A stretch of DNA of 64,000 nucleotides, taken from Chryseobacterium mulctrae (GTDB taxonomy: Bacteria > Bacteroidota > Bacteroidia > Flavobacteriales > Weeksellaceae). Positions within the stretch are counted from its first letter, which is position 1. Each line of letters opens with the position of its first letter. Made by a program: the position numbers and the translations under genes. Location: NCBI RefSeq assembly GCF_006175945.1, contig NZ_VAJL01000001.1, positions 310,001 to 374,000 of the forward strand, in the 5' to 3' direction. The notes below the pieces were generated by a model that did no database searches, had not been told where the DNA came from, and saw only the letters and a list, made by a program, of their open reading frames with translations. Shown one piece after another: positions 17,883 to 28,104 of this stretch.

Positions 17883-17960
17883 TTAGACGTCTTAATTATG
17901 GAAATTAGACGTCTAATTTGTTTAAGTTATACGTCTCACATTTTTTATTTAGGCGACTAA
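17883..17960. repeat. Four phased copies of a 12-bp palindrome, period exactly 22 bp
   Basis: TTAGACGTCTTA (17883), TTAGACGTCTAA (17905), TTATACGTCTCA (17927) and TTAGGCGACTAA (17949) start exactly 22 bp apart. The second copy is a perfect palindrome extending to AATTAGACGTCTAATT. They lie between the metG terminator and the convergent GHL10 gene. Function unknown. Confidence 0.85.
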
Positions 17961-17995
17961 TTTTTTTGATTAGTTTTTAATAAAAAAAATATTTA

Positions 17996-19591
17996 TTATC
18001 TCGTTATTTTCTTCGCCATATAATCACTCTCGTTTCCTAAACGGTCAATTGCTTTTATTGCAATGGCATTCAAATTTTTGCCGTCTTTAAACTTAGGAAT
18101 TTCTTTTGAAAGATTCTCTAATGTAAGAATTTCGGTTTCCCAAACTCCATTGTATTGAGTAAAAAGAACCCATTGAAAAACATTTCCTATATTTTTAGAG
18201 CTCCAGCTTGTCTGGATAGAACTTCCATTATCATTGATGAATAAAGTTGGTTTTTCTAAAGGAACTGCTTTTATCCAAGGGCTTTTTGGTATTAAAGCTT
18301 TTTCTTTATAAGGTCCGTTTTTTAAAGTAGGAAGCATGTTTGAACTTTTCGTTAAACCAGCAATACTCCAATGTACTTCTCCTGCATCATCTTTCAAAAT
18401 CTGTCTTGACAATTCCACCTGATTTTTAATTTCGCCCGGTCTGTCGGAAACTTTTATTTCAACGGTATTTAAACCCGGCCAAAGATGACGGTTCATGGTA
18501 TTTTCAGATTTCCACCAATTTAACAGAGAAGCAAAAGCTTGTCCTTTTGAATCGATGGGCCAATACAATTGTGGAGAAAAATAATCTACCCAACCTTTAT
18601 TCAACCATAATTTAGCATCAGCAAACAGTTCATCATATTGCGAAGAACCAACAATTCCTTCCGGATAACCTGGTTTCCAGATTCCAAACGGACTAATTCC
18701 AAATTTTACGTAATTTTTCTCAGCGTGAATTTCTTTGTAAATTCTTTCTACAAATTGATTCACCTGATCTCTTCTCCAGTCTGGTCTGGAAAGTGTACCT
18801 CCAGAACTTTGATAAACTCTCCAGCTTTCATGATCCGGAAAATCAATCCCTCTGTTGTAGGTTGCGTATGGATAAAAATAATCATCAAAATGTATCGCAT
18901 CCAAATCATATCTTTTCACCAAATCTTTCACAACATTAGAAACATGTCCCTGAGTTTTAGGATTAGCAGGATCAAACCAATACATTCCGTTTTTCAGTTT
19001 AATGGTAATATCTGAAAGTTTATTCACCATCGATTGGTTGGAAACCGCTCCCCCATTCGAATGATGTGCTCTGTAAGGATTCAGCCAAACATGAAGTTCC
19101 ATTCCTCTTTTATGAGCTTCTTCAATCCAAAATTGTAACGGGTCATAATTTGGATATGGAGGTTCTCCTGTTTTTCCAGTCAAAAAATAAGACCATGGCT
19201 CCAATTCACTTGTATATAAGGCATCTGCAGACGGACGTGCCTGAAAAATAACTGCATTAAAATTATTTTCCTGAAGCATATTCAACATATTGGTGGCTTC
19301 AGCCTTTTGTTGATCTACAGAAAGATTATTTCTTGAAGGCCAGTTAATATTGGCTACACTTGCAATCCATACGCCACGGAATTCTCTTTTTATTGCAGGA
19401 AGATTCACTCTAAACTCTTCATTAACAGGAATCGCTGCGATGGGCGGAACTAATTTAGGATTTGGAGTTTTAATCGTATTATTCGATACTTTATTTTTTA
19501 CTTTCGGAGTATTTTCTCTTACAGCACATGAAGTACTGAAAGAAGCAAACATACCTAATATGCAGACTAATTTTATTTTAGAGATTTTCAT
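17996..19591 (-). CDS. GHL10-family glycosidase-like lipoprotein
   Basis: I start at the ATG at 19591 (MKISKIKLVC), because it begins a lipoprotein signal with lipobox FSTSC; the frame is open four codons further. The product is 531 residues. The GHL10/YngK-type domain starts at KREFRGVWIASVANINWPSR and continues with NAVIFQARPSADALY, GMELHVWLNPYRAH, AIHFDDYFYPY and GISPFGIWKPGYPEG, all typical of the family, with acidic residues in DDYFYPY as likely catalytic centre. A C-terminal fibronectin-like part follows. Family members act on cell-wall or polysaccharide glycans. Convergent with metG. Confidence 0.88.
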   Translation of the reverse strand: MKISKIKLVCILGMFASFSTSCAVRENTPKVKNKVSNNTIKTPNPKLVPPIAAIPVNEEFRVNLPAIKREFRGVWIASVANINWPSRNNLSVDQQKAEATNMLNMLQENNFNAVIFQARPSADALYTSELEPWSYFLTGKTGEPPYPNYDPLQFWIEEAHKRGMELHVWLNPYRAHHSNGGAVSNQSMVNKLSDITIKLKNGMYWFDPANPKTQGHVSNVVKDLVKRYDLDAIHFDDYFYPYATYNRGIDFPDHESWRVYQSSGGTLSRPDWRRDQVNQFVERIYKEIHAEKNYVKFGISPFGIWKPGYPEGIVGSSQYDELFADAKLWLNKGWVDYFSPQLYWPIDSKGQAFASLLNWWKSENTMNRHLWPGLNTVEIKVSDRPGEIKNQVELSRQILKDDAGEVHWSIAGLTKSSNMLPTLKNGPYKEKALIPKSPWIKAVPLEKPTLFINDNGSSIQTSWSSKNIGNVFQWVLFTQYNGVWETEILTLENLSKEIPKFKDGKNLNAIAIKAIDRLGNESDYMAKKITR

Positions 19592-19735
19592 ATATGATTC
19601 CAAGAAAGGATTTCTGAATTGTTAAAAACACAAAACTAATGATATAAAGATAATTTGAGAAATCTCAGACTGTATAATTTAGTTAAAACAGAAAAGAATA
19701 AAAAACTCTTTAATATGATTTTATTAATAAAATAA

Positions 19736-19759
19736 AAAAGCCCCGAAAATCGAGGCTTT
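19736..19759 (-). terminator. Terminator after typA
   Basis: Stem AAAGCCTCG / CGGGGCTTT with an ATTTT loop and TTTATTTTAT following on the minus strand, 23 nt past the typA stop. The G-U pair occurs only on the minus strand. Confidence 0.8.
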
Positions 19760-19781
19760 AAATATATTTGAGAATTTAGGA

Positions 19782-21590
19782 TTATGCTTTCGCTCCTCTT
19801 TCCATTCTTTTTCTTTCTTCTTCAGAAAGGATTTTCTTTCTCATACGGATGAAGTTAGGAGTTACCTCGATTGCTTCATCAGCTTGGATATATTCCATAC
19901 ATTCTTCAAGAGAGAATAAGATTTTTGGTGCAACACCAGTATCTTTATCTTTTCCAGAAGCACGCATGTTGTTCAATTGTTTTGCTTCAACGATGTTTAC
20001 AACTAAGTCACCCGGCTTGTTTTGCTCACCGATAACCATACCTGCATAAATCTCCTCACCCGGATCAACATAGAATTTACCTCTATCCTGTAATTTAGCA
20101 ATAGAATATTCAGTTGCAGGACCTTGAGTTTTAGAAATCAACACACCATTACTTCTTCCAGGAATAGCACCTTTGAAAGGCTTGTATTCTGTGAAACGGT
20201 GTGCCATAATAGCTTCACCTGCAGTAGCTGTCAACATTTGAGAACGCAATCCGATCAAACCTCTTGAAGGAATTTCGAATTCCATGTGTTGCATTTCACC
20301 TTTAGTTTCCATAATGTGAAGGTCACCTTTTCTCTGAGTAGCTAAGTCGATTACTCTTGAAGCAAATTCTTCAGGAACGTCTACTACCAAAGATTCGTAA
20401 GGCTCCAACTTCTCACCATTTTCACCTTCTCTCAAGATAACCTGTGGCTGACCAATTGTCATTTCGTAACCTTCTCTTCTCATTGTTTCAATTAAAACTG
20501 ATAAGTGAAGAATACCTCTACCGAATACCAAGAAAGTGTTTGCATCATCAGTCTGTTGAACTCTTAATGCAAGGTTTTTCTCTAATTCTTTAGTTAATCT
20601 TTCTTTTAAGTGATTAGAAGTTACATATTTACCATCTTTACCGAAGAAAGGTGAATTGTTGATTGAGAACGTCATGTTCAATGTAGGCTCATCAATTGCA
20701 GTTCTTGGCAATGGTTCAGGGTTTTCAAGATCTACGAAAGAATCTCCAATCTGGAAAGCGTCGAAACCTACTACAGCACAGATATCTCCAGCTTTTACTT
20801 CAGTTACTTTTTTCTTTCCTAAACCTTCGAAAACGTATAATTCTTTTACTTTTCCTTTTACAACTTTTCCGTCTGCCTGAGCAAGACCAATCCATTGAGA
20901 TTCTTTAATTTCTCCTCTGATTACTTTTCCGATTGCAATTCTTCCTAAGAAAGAAGAGAAATCTAGAGAAACGATCTGCATCTGCAAGTTACCCTCCTCT
21001 ACTTTAGGCTCAGGAACATATTGCAAAATACCGTCTAGTAATGGGAAAATATTGTCAGTTTGCTCTAATGAAGTGTTGAACCATCCTTGTTTAGATGAAC
21101 CATAGAATGTTGGGAAATCCAACTGCTCTTCAGTAGCTTCAAGATTGAAGAATAGATCAAATACCTGATCGTGAACCTCATCCGGACGACAGTTTGGTTT
21201 GTCAACTTTGTTGATAACAACTAAAGGTCTAAGACCTAATTCTAGAGCTTTCTGCAATACGAATCTTGTTTGAGGCATTGGTCCTTCGAACGCATCTACC
21301 AACAAGATAACACCGTCTGCCATTTTCAATACTCTTTCTACTTCTCCACCAAAATCGGCGTGACCAGGAGTATCGATAACGTTAATTTTTGTATCTTTAT
21401 AAGTAACAGAAATATTTTTTGATAAAATGGTAATTCCTCTTTCTCTTTCAAGATCGTTGTTATCCATTATTAATTCTCCACTTTCCTGATTTTCTCTGAA
21501 AATGTTTGTAGCATGAATAATCTTATCAACCAAAGTAGTCTTACCGTGGTCAACGTGTGCGATAATCGCAATATTTCTAATGTTTTGCAT
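19782..21590 (-). CDS. typA: Translational GTPase TypA/BipA
   Basis: 602 residues, the normal length. G-domain motifs are AHVDHGKTTL (G1), RERGITI (G2), DTPGHADF (G3) and INKVDKPNC (G4). Domain II, the EF-G-like domains III and V, and the TypA-specific C-terminal domain (PATEYSIAKLQDRGKFYVDP onward) are complete. It binds the ribosome and is needed for growth under stress or cold in other bacteria. Monocistronic on the minus strand, with a terminator after it. Confidence 0.97.
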   Translation of the reverse strand: MQNIRNIAIIAHVDHGKTTLVDKIIHATNIFRENQESGELIMDNNDLERERGITILSKNISVTYKDTKINVIDTPGHADFGGEVERVLKMADGVILLVDAFEGPMPQTRFVLQKALELGLRPLVVINKVDKPNCRPDEVHDQVFDLFFNLEATEEQLDFPTFYGSSKQGWFNTSLEQTDNIFPLLDGILQYVPEPKVEEGNLQMQIVSLDFSSFLGRIAIGKVIRGEIKESQWIGLAQADGKVVKGKVKELYVFEGLGKKKVTEVKAGDICAVVGFDAFQIGDSFVDLENPEPLPRTAIDEPTLNMTFSINNSPFFGKDGKYVTSNHLKERLTKELEKNLALRVQQTDDANTFLVFGRGILHLSVLIETMRREGYEMTIGQPQVILREGENGEKLEPYESLVVDVPEEFASRVIDLATQRKGDLHIMETKGEMQHMEFEIPSRGLIGLRSQMLTATAGEAIMAHRFTEYKPFKGAIPGRSNGVLISKTQGPATEYSIAKLQDRGKFYVDPGEEIYAGMVIGEQNKPGDLVVNIVEAKQLNNMRASGKDKDTGVAPKILFSLEECMEYIQADEAIEVTPNFIRMRKKILSEEERKRMERGAKA

Positions 21591-21948
21591 GAATGATTTT
21601 TACGGGTGCGAAATTAGTGATTTTTAATGAATTAACCACTATCAATATTTATTTATTAACAAATTCATAATGAGCGAATTCCATTTTACAAGCAATTTTA
21701 ATTAACAATTCATCAGTTAACAACAAACTACTTTACAGCAAATTAAGAGATTAAATACGTTTAGAATAGCTGAAAAGGAGGGATTAAATCAAAATAAATG
21801 ACCTAAAATATTCCGTATAAATAATCTTATCAATTATAAAATTGCTTGAAAACATCTCTAATAAATTATTAAATCATAAAATATATTAAATATTTTATCA
21901 TACAAACAGTTTTCACTTTATTTGTATACTCTTAATGTAGTATAGAAT
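21591..21948. other. Intergenic region between divergent typA and the MG2/plug gene
   Basis: 358 bp, very AT-rich, holding the promoters of two divergent genes. GCGAAATTA close to typA on the minus strand resembles a degenerate -7 box (TAATTTCG). I see no open frame of interest, hairpin or repeat. Confidence 0.5.
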
Positions 21949-24357
21949 ATGAAAAGAATAATTACATTCTGTTTTCTTTTGGCATCTTTCAGCCACATTC
22001 ACTCACAACAATCTGCCGACAAGGCTCTTCAATATATTAACGAAAATCTTTCACAGGAAAATCTTTATATCCTTACAGATAAAGATTTGTATCTTTCGGG
22101 AGAAACGCTGTGGTTTAATGCAATGGTTTTCAGAAACTTCACCATATCAGATCTTTCAACCAACTTTTTTATTGAGCTCTATGATAAAAATAAAAAACAG
22201 ATTCTGAGAAAGAGATTTCCTATTTTTAACGGAGTAGTTCAGGGAAGTTTTCAGATTCCTGAAAGCTTGAGTGAAGATATTTATTTCGTCAGAGCCTATA
22301 CTCCAATGATGAGCAATCTGAGTGAGGATTTCCAATACATTAAGCAAATTCCTATCTATAACCCTTCTTCACCTAAAAAACTGGTTACAGATAAGTCTTC
22401 TTCGTGGTCTGCGACAGTGCATCCGGAAGGAAATTCTTTTATTGTTGGAAATCAGTCTAAAATAGCTATACGTCTTCATAATATCGGAATACCTCCCTCT
22501 CAATGGGAAGGATATATCATTGAAAAGAACCATCCTGAAAAGAAAATCACAACTTTTAAAGGTTTAGACGAAAATGTTGGAGTTTTCTCATTAACTCCTG
22601 AGAAAGATAAAATTTACGAGGCGGTGATTACAGACAATAATGGTTTACAAAAATCTGTAGCCCTTCCTATAGCTTCCGAAAAAGGAGTAAGCCTGCAAGT
22701 GAGCAGTGAAAAAGAAAATATCAGATACAAAATAAAAAATACCGGAGAAAACATCCCTTATTACACTGTTATAGCCAATATGGGTGATCAGTTGGTTTAC
22801 AAAGCGAAAGTTAATCAGTTAAAAGATTCATTCCAGGCAATACCCACCAATCAACTAATCAACGGTGTTTTACAGCTTACTGTATTTGATGATAAAGAAA
22901 ATGTATTGGTGAGCAGAATGTGTTTTGTGATGCCACAAAACTTAAATATTTCTTTTCCGGAAGTAAAATCTGAAACTTTAAGTACGGAAAAAAGAGGGTT
23001 TAATTCTTTTAATGTGAAAGCTATTAAAGATGTTCCGAGTTATTCTATCGCAGTATTTGATCCTGAAGATAAAAAATCTTTGCTAAACGAAAATCTTTTA
23101 AGCTCATTATGGCTTTCAAGTGTTGTTAAGTCTAAAATCGATCGTCCTGCCCAATATTTTAGTGAAAAAAGAAACACCGATGCATTGGATGCTCTTCTCA
23201 TTTCGGAACAATGGAAAATGTTTGACTGGAAAGAAATTATTTCTGGAAAACATCCGGAAATCATTAATAATGCCTCAAAATATATTTCCTATAAAGGAAA
23301 ATTAACGGTAAACACTAAACCTGCCCCTCAGCAAAGCCTCATCATGTTTGTTGAGGGAGACAAATCCGGAAATCAGGTTTTTCAGGTTGAAACAGATAGT
23401 AACGGAGAATTTCTTTTTGATAATATGATTTTTGAAAAACCTATTAAAATTACTTATCAGGTTAATGGAGCTAATGCCGCTTTAAAGAGCAGAACCAATG
23501 TGTATGTGCATCCTGCCAATACTTTTATCCCATTAAAAAAAGAATTACCGACAATTGAAGGATATCAACTAGTAGACAGAGCATCAAATTCATCGCAACC
23601 CCCAGAAATTAATAAAATAATCGCAGCTCAAAAAGCAAAAAAAGAGTATGATGAAAAGATAATCACCATTGAGGAAGTAAAACTAAAAACGAAAAAGAAA
23701 AACCTCAAAGACGAACTTAACAACAAACTGAGTAGTCCGCTTTACAGAAGCATGAGTGAGATTGTTTTTGATTTTGTCAATGAGAACCAATCTGCTGCGG
23801 GTTCACAAAATATATTACAATGGCTACAAGGTCGCGCTGCCGGATTAACAATTAATTACGAAAATGGAACTCCAACCCCTTACATCCGTCAAGCAAAAGC
23901 AAATGTTTATCTGGATGAAATGCTAACTGATGCAAGTACTCTTACCGGCTTGTCGGCAGATAATATCGCTATGGTAAAAATTATTAAAGACGGTGCAATT
24001 GGTATGAGTGGCGGTGGTAGTGGCAGTGTACTGATTTATACAAAAAGAGGAGATATGAAACCTGTAGCCAAAGCAAATACACTTTCAGAAATGGTTAACC
24101 TCAACTTTTTTGTGATGGAAGGTTATAATGAATCTGAAGGATATCCCGATTCTGATTATGGAAATTCTGAATTATCTAAAATAACTAGCGATTACAGACC
24201 CGTACTCTACTGGAATCCCAATGTGGAAATAGATCCGACTACTCCCGCAAAAGTTGATTTTTATAATAATGATACTGCAAAAAAAATCCGATTTATGATT
24301 ATGGGATTTGATGCTGAAAAATATACGCCTGTTTACTATGAAAAGTTGTTGCCTTAA
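21949..24357 (+). CDS. Exported MG2-domain / TonB-plug-like protein
   Basis: 802 residues with signal peptide MKRIITFCFLLASFSHIHSQ. Residues 38-130 resemble a macroglobulin MG2 domain (YILTDKDLYLSGETLWFNA). Further beta-rich domains follow, with a carboxypeptidase-like segment near 450-520. A C-terminal region (about 610-705) reads like a TonB receptor plug: ILQWLQGRAAGLTIN, DNIAMVKIIKDGAIGMSGGG and SGSVLIYTKRGD. There is no following beta-barrel. This architecture is common in Bacteroidota, but I know no demonstrated function. It is probably periplasmic or attached to the inner face of the outer membrane. Confidence 0.82.
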   Translation: MKRIITFCFLLASFSHIHSQQSADKALQYINENLSQENLYILTDKDLYLSGETLWFNAMVFRNFTISDLSTNFFIELYDKNKKQILRKRFPIFNGVVQGSFQIPESLSEDIYFVRAYTPMMSNLSEDFQYIKQIPIYNPSSPKKLVTDKSSSWSATVHPEGNSFIVGNQSKIAIRLHNIGIPPSQWEGYIIEKNHPEKKITTFKGLDENVGVFSLTPEKDKIYEAVITDNNGLQKSVALPIASEKGVSLQVSSEKENIRYKIKNTGENIPYYTVIANMGDQLVYKAKVNQLKDSFQAIPTNQLINGVLQLTVFDDKENVLVSRMCFVMPQNLNISFPEVKSETLSTEKRGFNSFNVKAIKDVPSYSIAVFDPEDKKSLLNENLLSSLWLSSVVKSKIDRPAQYFSEKRNTDALDALLISEQWKMFDWKEIISGKHPEIINNASKYISYKGKLTVNTKPAPQQSLIMFVEGDKSGNQVFQVETDSNGEFLFDNMIFEKPIKITYQVNGANAALKSRTNVYVHPANTFIPLKKELPTIEGYQLVDRASNSSQPPEINKIIAAQKAKKEYDEKIITIEEVKLKTKKKNLKDELNNKLSSPLYRSMSEIVFDFVNENQSAAGSQNILQWLQGRAAGLTINYENGTPTPYIRQAKANVYLDEMLTDASTLTGLSADNIAMVKIIKDGAIGMSGGGSGSVLIYTKRGDMKPVAKANTLSEMVNLNFFVMEGYNESEGYPDSDYGNSELSKITSDYRPVLYWNPNVEIDPTTPAKVDFYNNDTAKKIRFMIMGFDAEKYTPVYYEKLLP

Positions 24358-24540
24358 TTTTTAAGTATATTTGAGATATAACACAACGATTTCGAACTCA
24401 ACCTTATCGTCTAATATGTTGTGAATTGCTTTCATTTTTGAGTATCTTTGAGATATAACACAACCGTTGGAGTGGTTCCGCATACGTTTACATTGTTGTG
24501 AATTGCTTTCATTTTTGAGTATCTTTGAGATATAACACAA
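24358..24540 (-). CRISPR. Orphan CRISPR remnant: 3 repeats (one degenerate), 2 spacers
   Basis: Two near-identical 46-47-bp repeats (24418-24464 and 24495-24540) start GTTGTGAATTGC and end GATATAACACAA. A third, truncated copy (24358-24387) has two mismatches in its 30 remaining bases. The two spacers are each exactly 30 bp (24388-24417 and 24465-24494) and differ from each other. The repeat length and the 30-bp spacers fit type II-C loci of Bacteroidota, as I recall them. The degenerate repeat marks the leader-distal end, so transcription from right to left is likely. The leader side is missing, replaced by a transposase remnant. No cas gene is in the window. Confidence 0.88.
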
Positions 24541-24989
24541 TGTTCACCGCTTATTGGCTTTCCCATTGAAAGCATTTGTCCCTGATTATCACAGATAAAA
24601 ATACAATTACTGGTCTTAGATGATTTTCTTCCCTGATAGCCTACCGATTGTCCTCCTGTTTTACTTCGGGTATGGCTTCCATCCAATTGGACACTGGAAA
24701 GATCTAATTTCCTTTTATTATTCTGGAGAAGAGAAATCCAAATTCGTTTGAAAGAACCATCTTTACTCCATTTACTGAAATAATAATAGACGAGTTGCCA
24801 GCTTATTGTTTCTTTTGAAAAGTATTCTTTAAGGCTTAATTCCCGCCATTGACAGCCCGTTTTTAATCGTTTAATAATAAGTTTAAAGATTTTTCCTAAA
24901 TAAAATCTCGTGGAAAATCCTCGCTTGCCTTTGCTTAAATGAGGTAAAATCCATTTTTCCAGTTTATCTTTGCTTATGAGTTCCAGATT
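24541..24989 (-). pseudogene. Decayed IS5-like transposase fragment
   Basis: The minus strand encodes LELISKDKLEKWILPHLSKG, then FKLIIKRLKTGCQWRELSLK, LVYYYFSKWSKDGSFKRIW and LDGSHTRSKTGGQSVGYQGR, then CDNQGQMLSMGKPISGEH. These are typical of Bacteroidota IS5-group transposases, including the first catalytic Asp in QLDGSH. It has no start codon: a stop lies right before Asn-Leu-Glu-Leu. It stops homologous reading at SGEH, exactly where a CRISPR repeat begins, so the C-terminal half with the remaining DDE residues is gone. The frame then runs on meaninglessly through the repeats to 24432. Not functional. Confidence 0.85.
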
Positions 24990-25179
24990 TTAGTTCTTTT
25001 TTTTGCAACTCTAAATTGCTAATTTTCTGGAAACTCTTTTTCTAAAAAGTTTAAACAGGTTTTTATTCTAAATTCGTTAAAAATATTTGATAAATTAATC
25101 TTACATAATTTAAATTACCATTTGCGCATATTTTATTCCTCTAAAAAAGTCAGTATTTTAGCCATTCTAAAAATGCAGA

Positions 25180-27303
25180 ATGAACGCAACAGAATTTATA
25201 CATAAAACACTCAACCTATCCGACAAAAGCATTAATGCTACTTTAAAACTATTATCTGAAGACTGCACCATTCCATTTATTTCTCGTTATCGAAAAGATG
25301 CTACAGGAAATTTAGATGAAACAGAAATTGAGCAAATCTCAAAACTCAACAAACAGTTTGAAGACCTAGTAAAACGTAAAGAAAGTATTTTAAAATCCAT
25401 AGAAGAGCAAGATGCTTTATCTCCAGAATTAAAGACAAAAATTGAAGAAAGTTTTGATCTTCAGGAGCTGGAAGATTTGTATTTACCTTTCAAAAAACGC
25501 AGAAAAACCAAAGCCGATACTGCCAAAGAAAAAGGTCTTGAGCCTTTAGCTAAAATTATTATGAGCCAAAAAGCTCAGGATATTCAGTTTTTGGCTTCAA
25601 AATATCTGAATGATCAGGTTTCGTCTGAAGAAGAAGCTTTGCAAGGCGCAAGAGATATCATGGCAGAATGGATTAATGAAAATATGTATGTTCGAAAAAA
25701 TCTTCGTCGTCTTTTTCAGCGCAAAGCTGTCGTTACTTCAAAAGTAGTGAAAGCAAAAAAAGATGATGAAGCGGCTCAAAAATTTTCACAATATTTTGAA
25801 TGGGAAGAAAGCCTTAACCGAACTCCTTCTCACAGAATTTTGGCAATGCTCAGAGCTGAAGCTGAAGGTTTTGTAAAAATAAATATCGAAATCGATAAAG
25901 AAGAAGCTGTTGATTTTATTGAAAATGCGATTATTAAATCTAAAAATGAAAGTTCAGAGCAAATCGCTTTAGCCATCAAAGATTCTTATAAAAGACTTTT
26001 AGAACCAGCAATTTCCAACGAAACTCTTCAGGAAGCAAAAGAAAAAGCCGATAAAAAAGCCATCGAAATATTTTCTGAAAACTTAAGTCAGCTTTTATTA
26101 GCTCCGCCTTTAGGAGAAAAAAGAATTTTAGCGATTGATCCGGGCTTTAAAAGTGGTTGTAAGGTGGTTTGTTTGGATGAAAAAGGAGATCTACTCCACA
26201 ACGAAACCATTTATCCGCATGCTCCGCAAAACGAAAGCGGAATGGCGATGAAAAAAATACGTTCGATGGTAAATGCTTATAATATTCAGGCAATTTCTAT
26301 CGGAAACGGAACTGCAAGCCGTGAAACTGAATTTTTCATTAAAAAAATTGGTTTTGATAAACCATTACAGGTTTTTGTAGTTTCGGAAGCAGGAGCATCT
26401 GTTTATTCTGCAAGTAAAATTGCAAGAGATGAATTTCCGAGTTTTGATGTAACCGTTCGTGGTGCAGTTTCTATCGGAAGAAGACTTTCTGATCCGTTGG
26501 CTGAATTGGTAAAAATTGATGCTAAATCAATTGGTGTTGGTCAATATCAACACGATGTAGACCAAACACAATTGAAAAACGAACTGGATTCTACGGTAAT
26601 GAAATGCGTAAACTCCATCGGAATTAATTTGAATACCGCAAGCAAATCACTTTTAAGCTATGTTTCCGGAATTGGAAAAAAGATGGCGGAAAATATTGTG
26701 AATTACCGTGCTGAAAACGGTGCTTTTGAAAACAGAAAACAACTGAAAAAAGTTCCGCGTTTAGGCGAAAAAGCATTTCAACAGGCTGCAGCTTTCATCA
26801 GGATTACCAATGGAGAAAATCCTTTAGATAATTCGGCAGTCCATCCCGAAGCATATGGAATTATCGAAAAAATGGCAAAAGATTTAGGCATTAAAACCAA
26901 TGAATTAGTTGCCAATAAAGAGAAAATCAATTTAATTGAACCTGAAAAATATATAACGGAAGACATCGGGATTTTAGGAATAAAAGATATTTTGAAAGAA
27001 CTTGAAAAACCAGGATTAGATCCTAGAAAAGCGGCAAAAGTTTTTGAATTTGATCCTAATGTAAAAAAGATTACCGACTTAAAAACTGGAATGATTCTTC
27101 CCGGAATTGTCAACAATATTACCGCTTTCGGATGTTTTGTAGATTTAGGAATTAAAGAGAGCGGCTTAGTTCATATTTCTCAATTGAAAGACGGTTTCGT
27201 TTCTGATGTTAATGAGGTGGTGAAATTACATCAACACGTTCAGGTAAGAGTTACCGAAGTGGATGAAGCGAGGAAGAGAATTCAGCTCAGCATGGTTTTA
27301 TAA
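25180..27303 (+). CDS. tex: Tex family RNA-binding transcription accessory protein
   Basis: 707 residues. The N-terminal Tex helical domain is followed by a YqgF/RNase H-like domain (LAIDPGFKSGCKVVCLDEKG), a helix-hairpin-helix pair (SYVSGIGKKMAENIVNYRAE and KKVPRLGEKAFQQAAAFIRI), and a C-terminal S1 RNA-binding domain (ILPGIVNNITAFGCFVDLGI, ending RIQLSMVL). Tex proteins bind nucleic acids and influence transcription and RNA turnover. Complete and of usual length for Bacteroidota. The HAD gene follows 54 bp later on the same strand. Confidence 0.95.
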   Translation: MNATEFIHKTLNLSDKSINATLKLLSEDCTIPFISRYRKDATGNLDETEIEQISKLNKQFEDLVKRKESILKSIEEQDALSPELKTKIEESFDLQELEDLYLPFKKRRKTKADTAKEKGLEPLAKIIMSQKAQDIQFLASKYLNDQVSSEEEALQGARDIMAEWINENMYVRKNLRRLFQRKAVVTSKVVKAKKDDEAAQKFSQYFEWEESLNRTPSHRILAMLRAEAEGFVKINIEIDKEEAVDFIENAIIKSKNESSEQIALAIKDSYKRLLEPAISNETLQEAKEKADKKAIEIFSENLSQLLLAPPLGEKRILAIDPGFKSGCKVVCLDEKGDLLHNETIYPHAPQNESGMAMKKIRSMVNAYNIQAISIGNGTASRETEFFIKKIGFDKPLQVFVVSEAGASVYSASKIARDEFPSFDVTVRGAVSIGRRLSDPLAELVKIDAKSIGVGQYQHDVDQTQLKNELDSTVMKCVNSIGINLNTASKSLLSYVSGIGKKMAENIVNYRAENGAFENRKQLKKVPRLGEKAFQQAAAFIRITNGENPLDNSAVHPEAYGIIEKMAKDLGIKTNELVANKEKINLIEPEKYITEDIGILGIKDILKELEKPGLDPRKAAKVFEFDPNVKKITDLKTGMILPGIVNNITAFGCFVDLGIKESGLVHISQLKDGFVSDVNEVVKLHQHVQVRVTEVDEARKRIQLSMVL

Positions 27304-27348
27304 ATTATCCTTTGCAAAAGCTCTTCAATTATAGATCAATCTAAATAA

Positions 27349-27993
<645 letters not shown>

Positions 27994-28025
27994 ACCTTAT
28001 TTACTTTGATGGTGGAGATAAATAG

Positions 28026-28058
28026 TAAAGCAAGAGCATGATGTTCTTGCTTTATTAG
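28026..28058 (+). terminator. Terminator after the HAD phosphatase gene
   Basis: Perfect 10-bp stem TAAAGCAAGA / TCTTGCTTTA with a 9-nt loop followed by TTAGTTTT. Confidence 0.75.
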
Positions 28059-28104
28059 TTTTAAAATAATAAATAAGCTTGTGATAACTTTAAAAGTTGG
28101 TAAT

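Noticed and set aside
18638..19015. 125-codon plus-strand frame
   Set aside because: Fully antisense to the GHL10 gene, whose protein motifs are clear; no promoter or family resemblance.
24432..24686. 84-codon frame starting MDGSHTRSKTGG
   Set aside because: It is the tail of the decayed transposase frame that reads on through CRISPR repeats and spacers; not an independent gene.
26778..27116. 112-codon minus-strand frame
   Set aside because: Antisense to tex; no conserved features.
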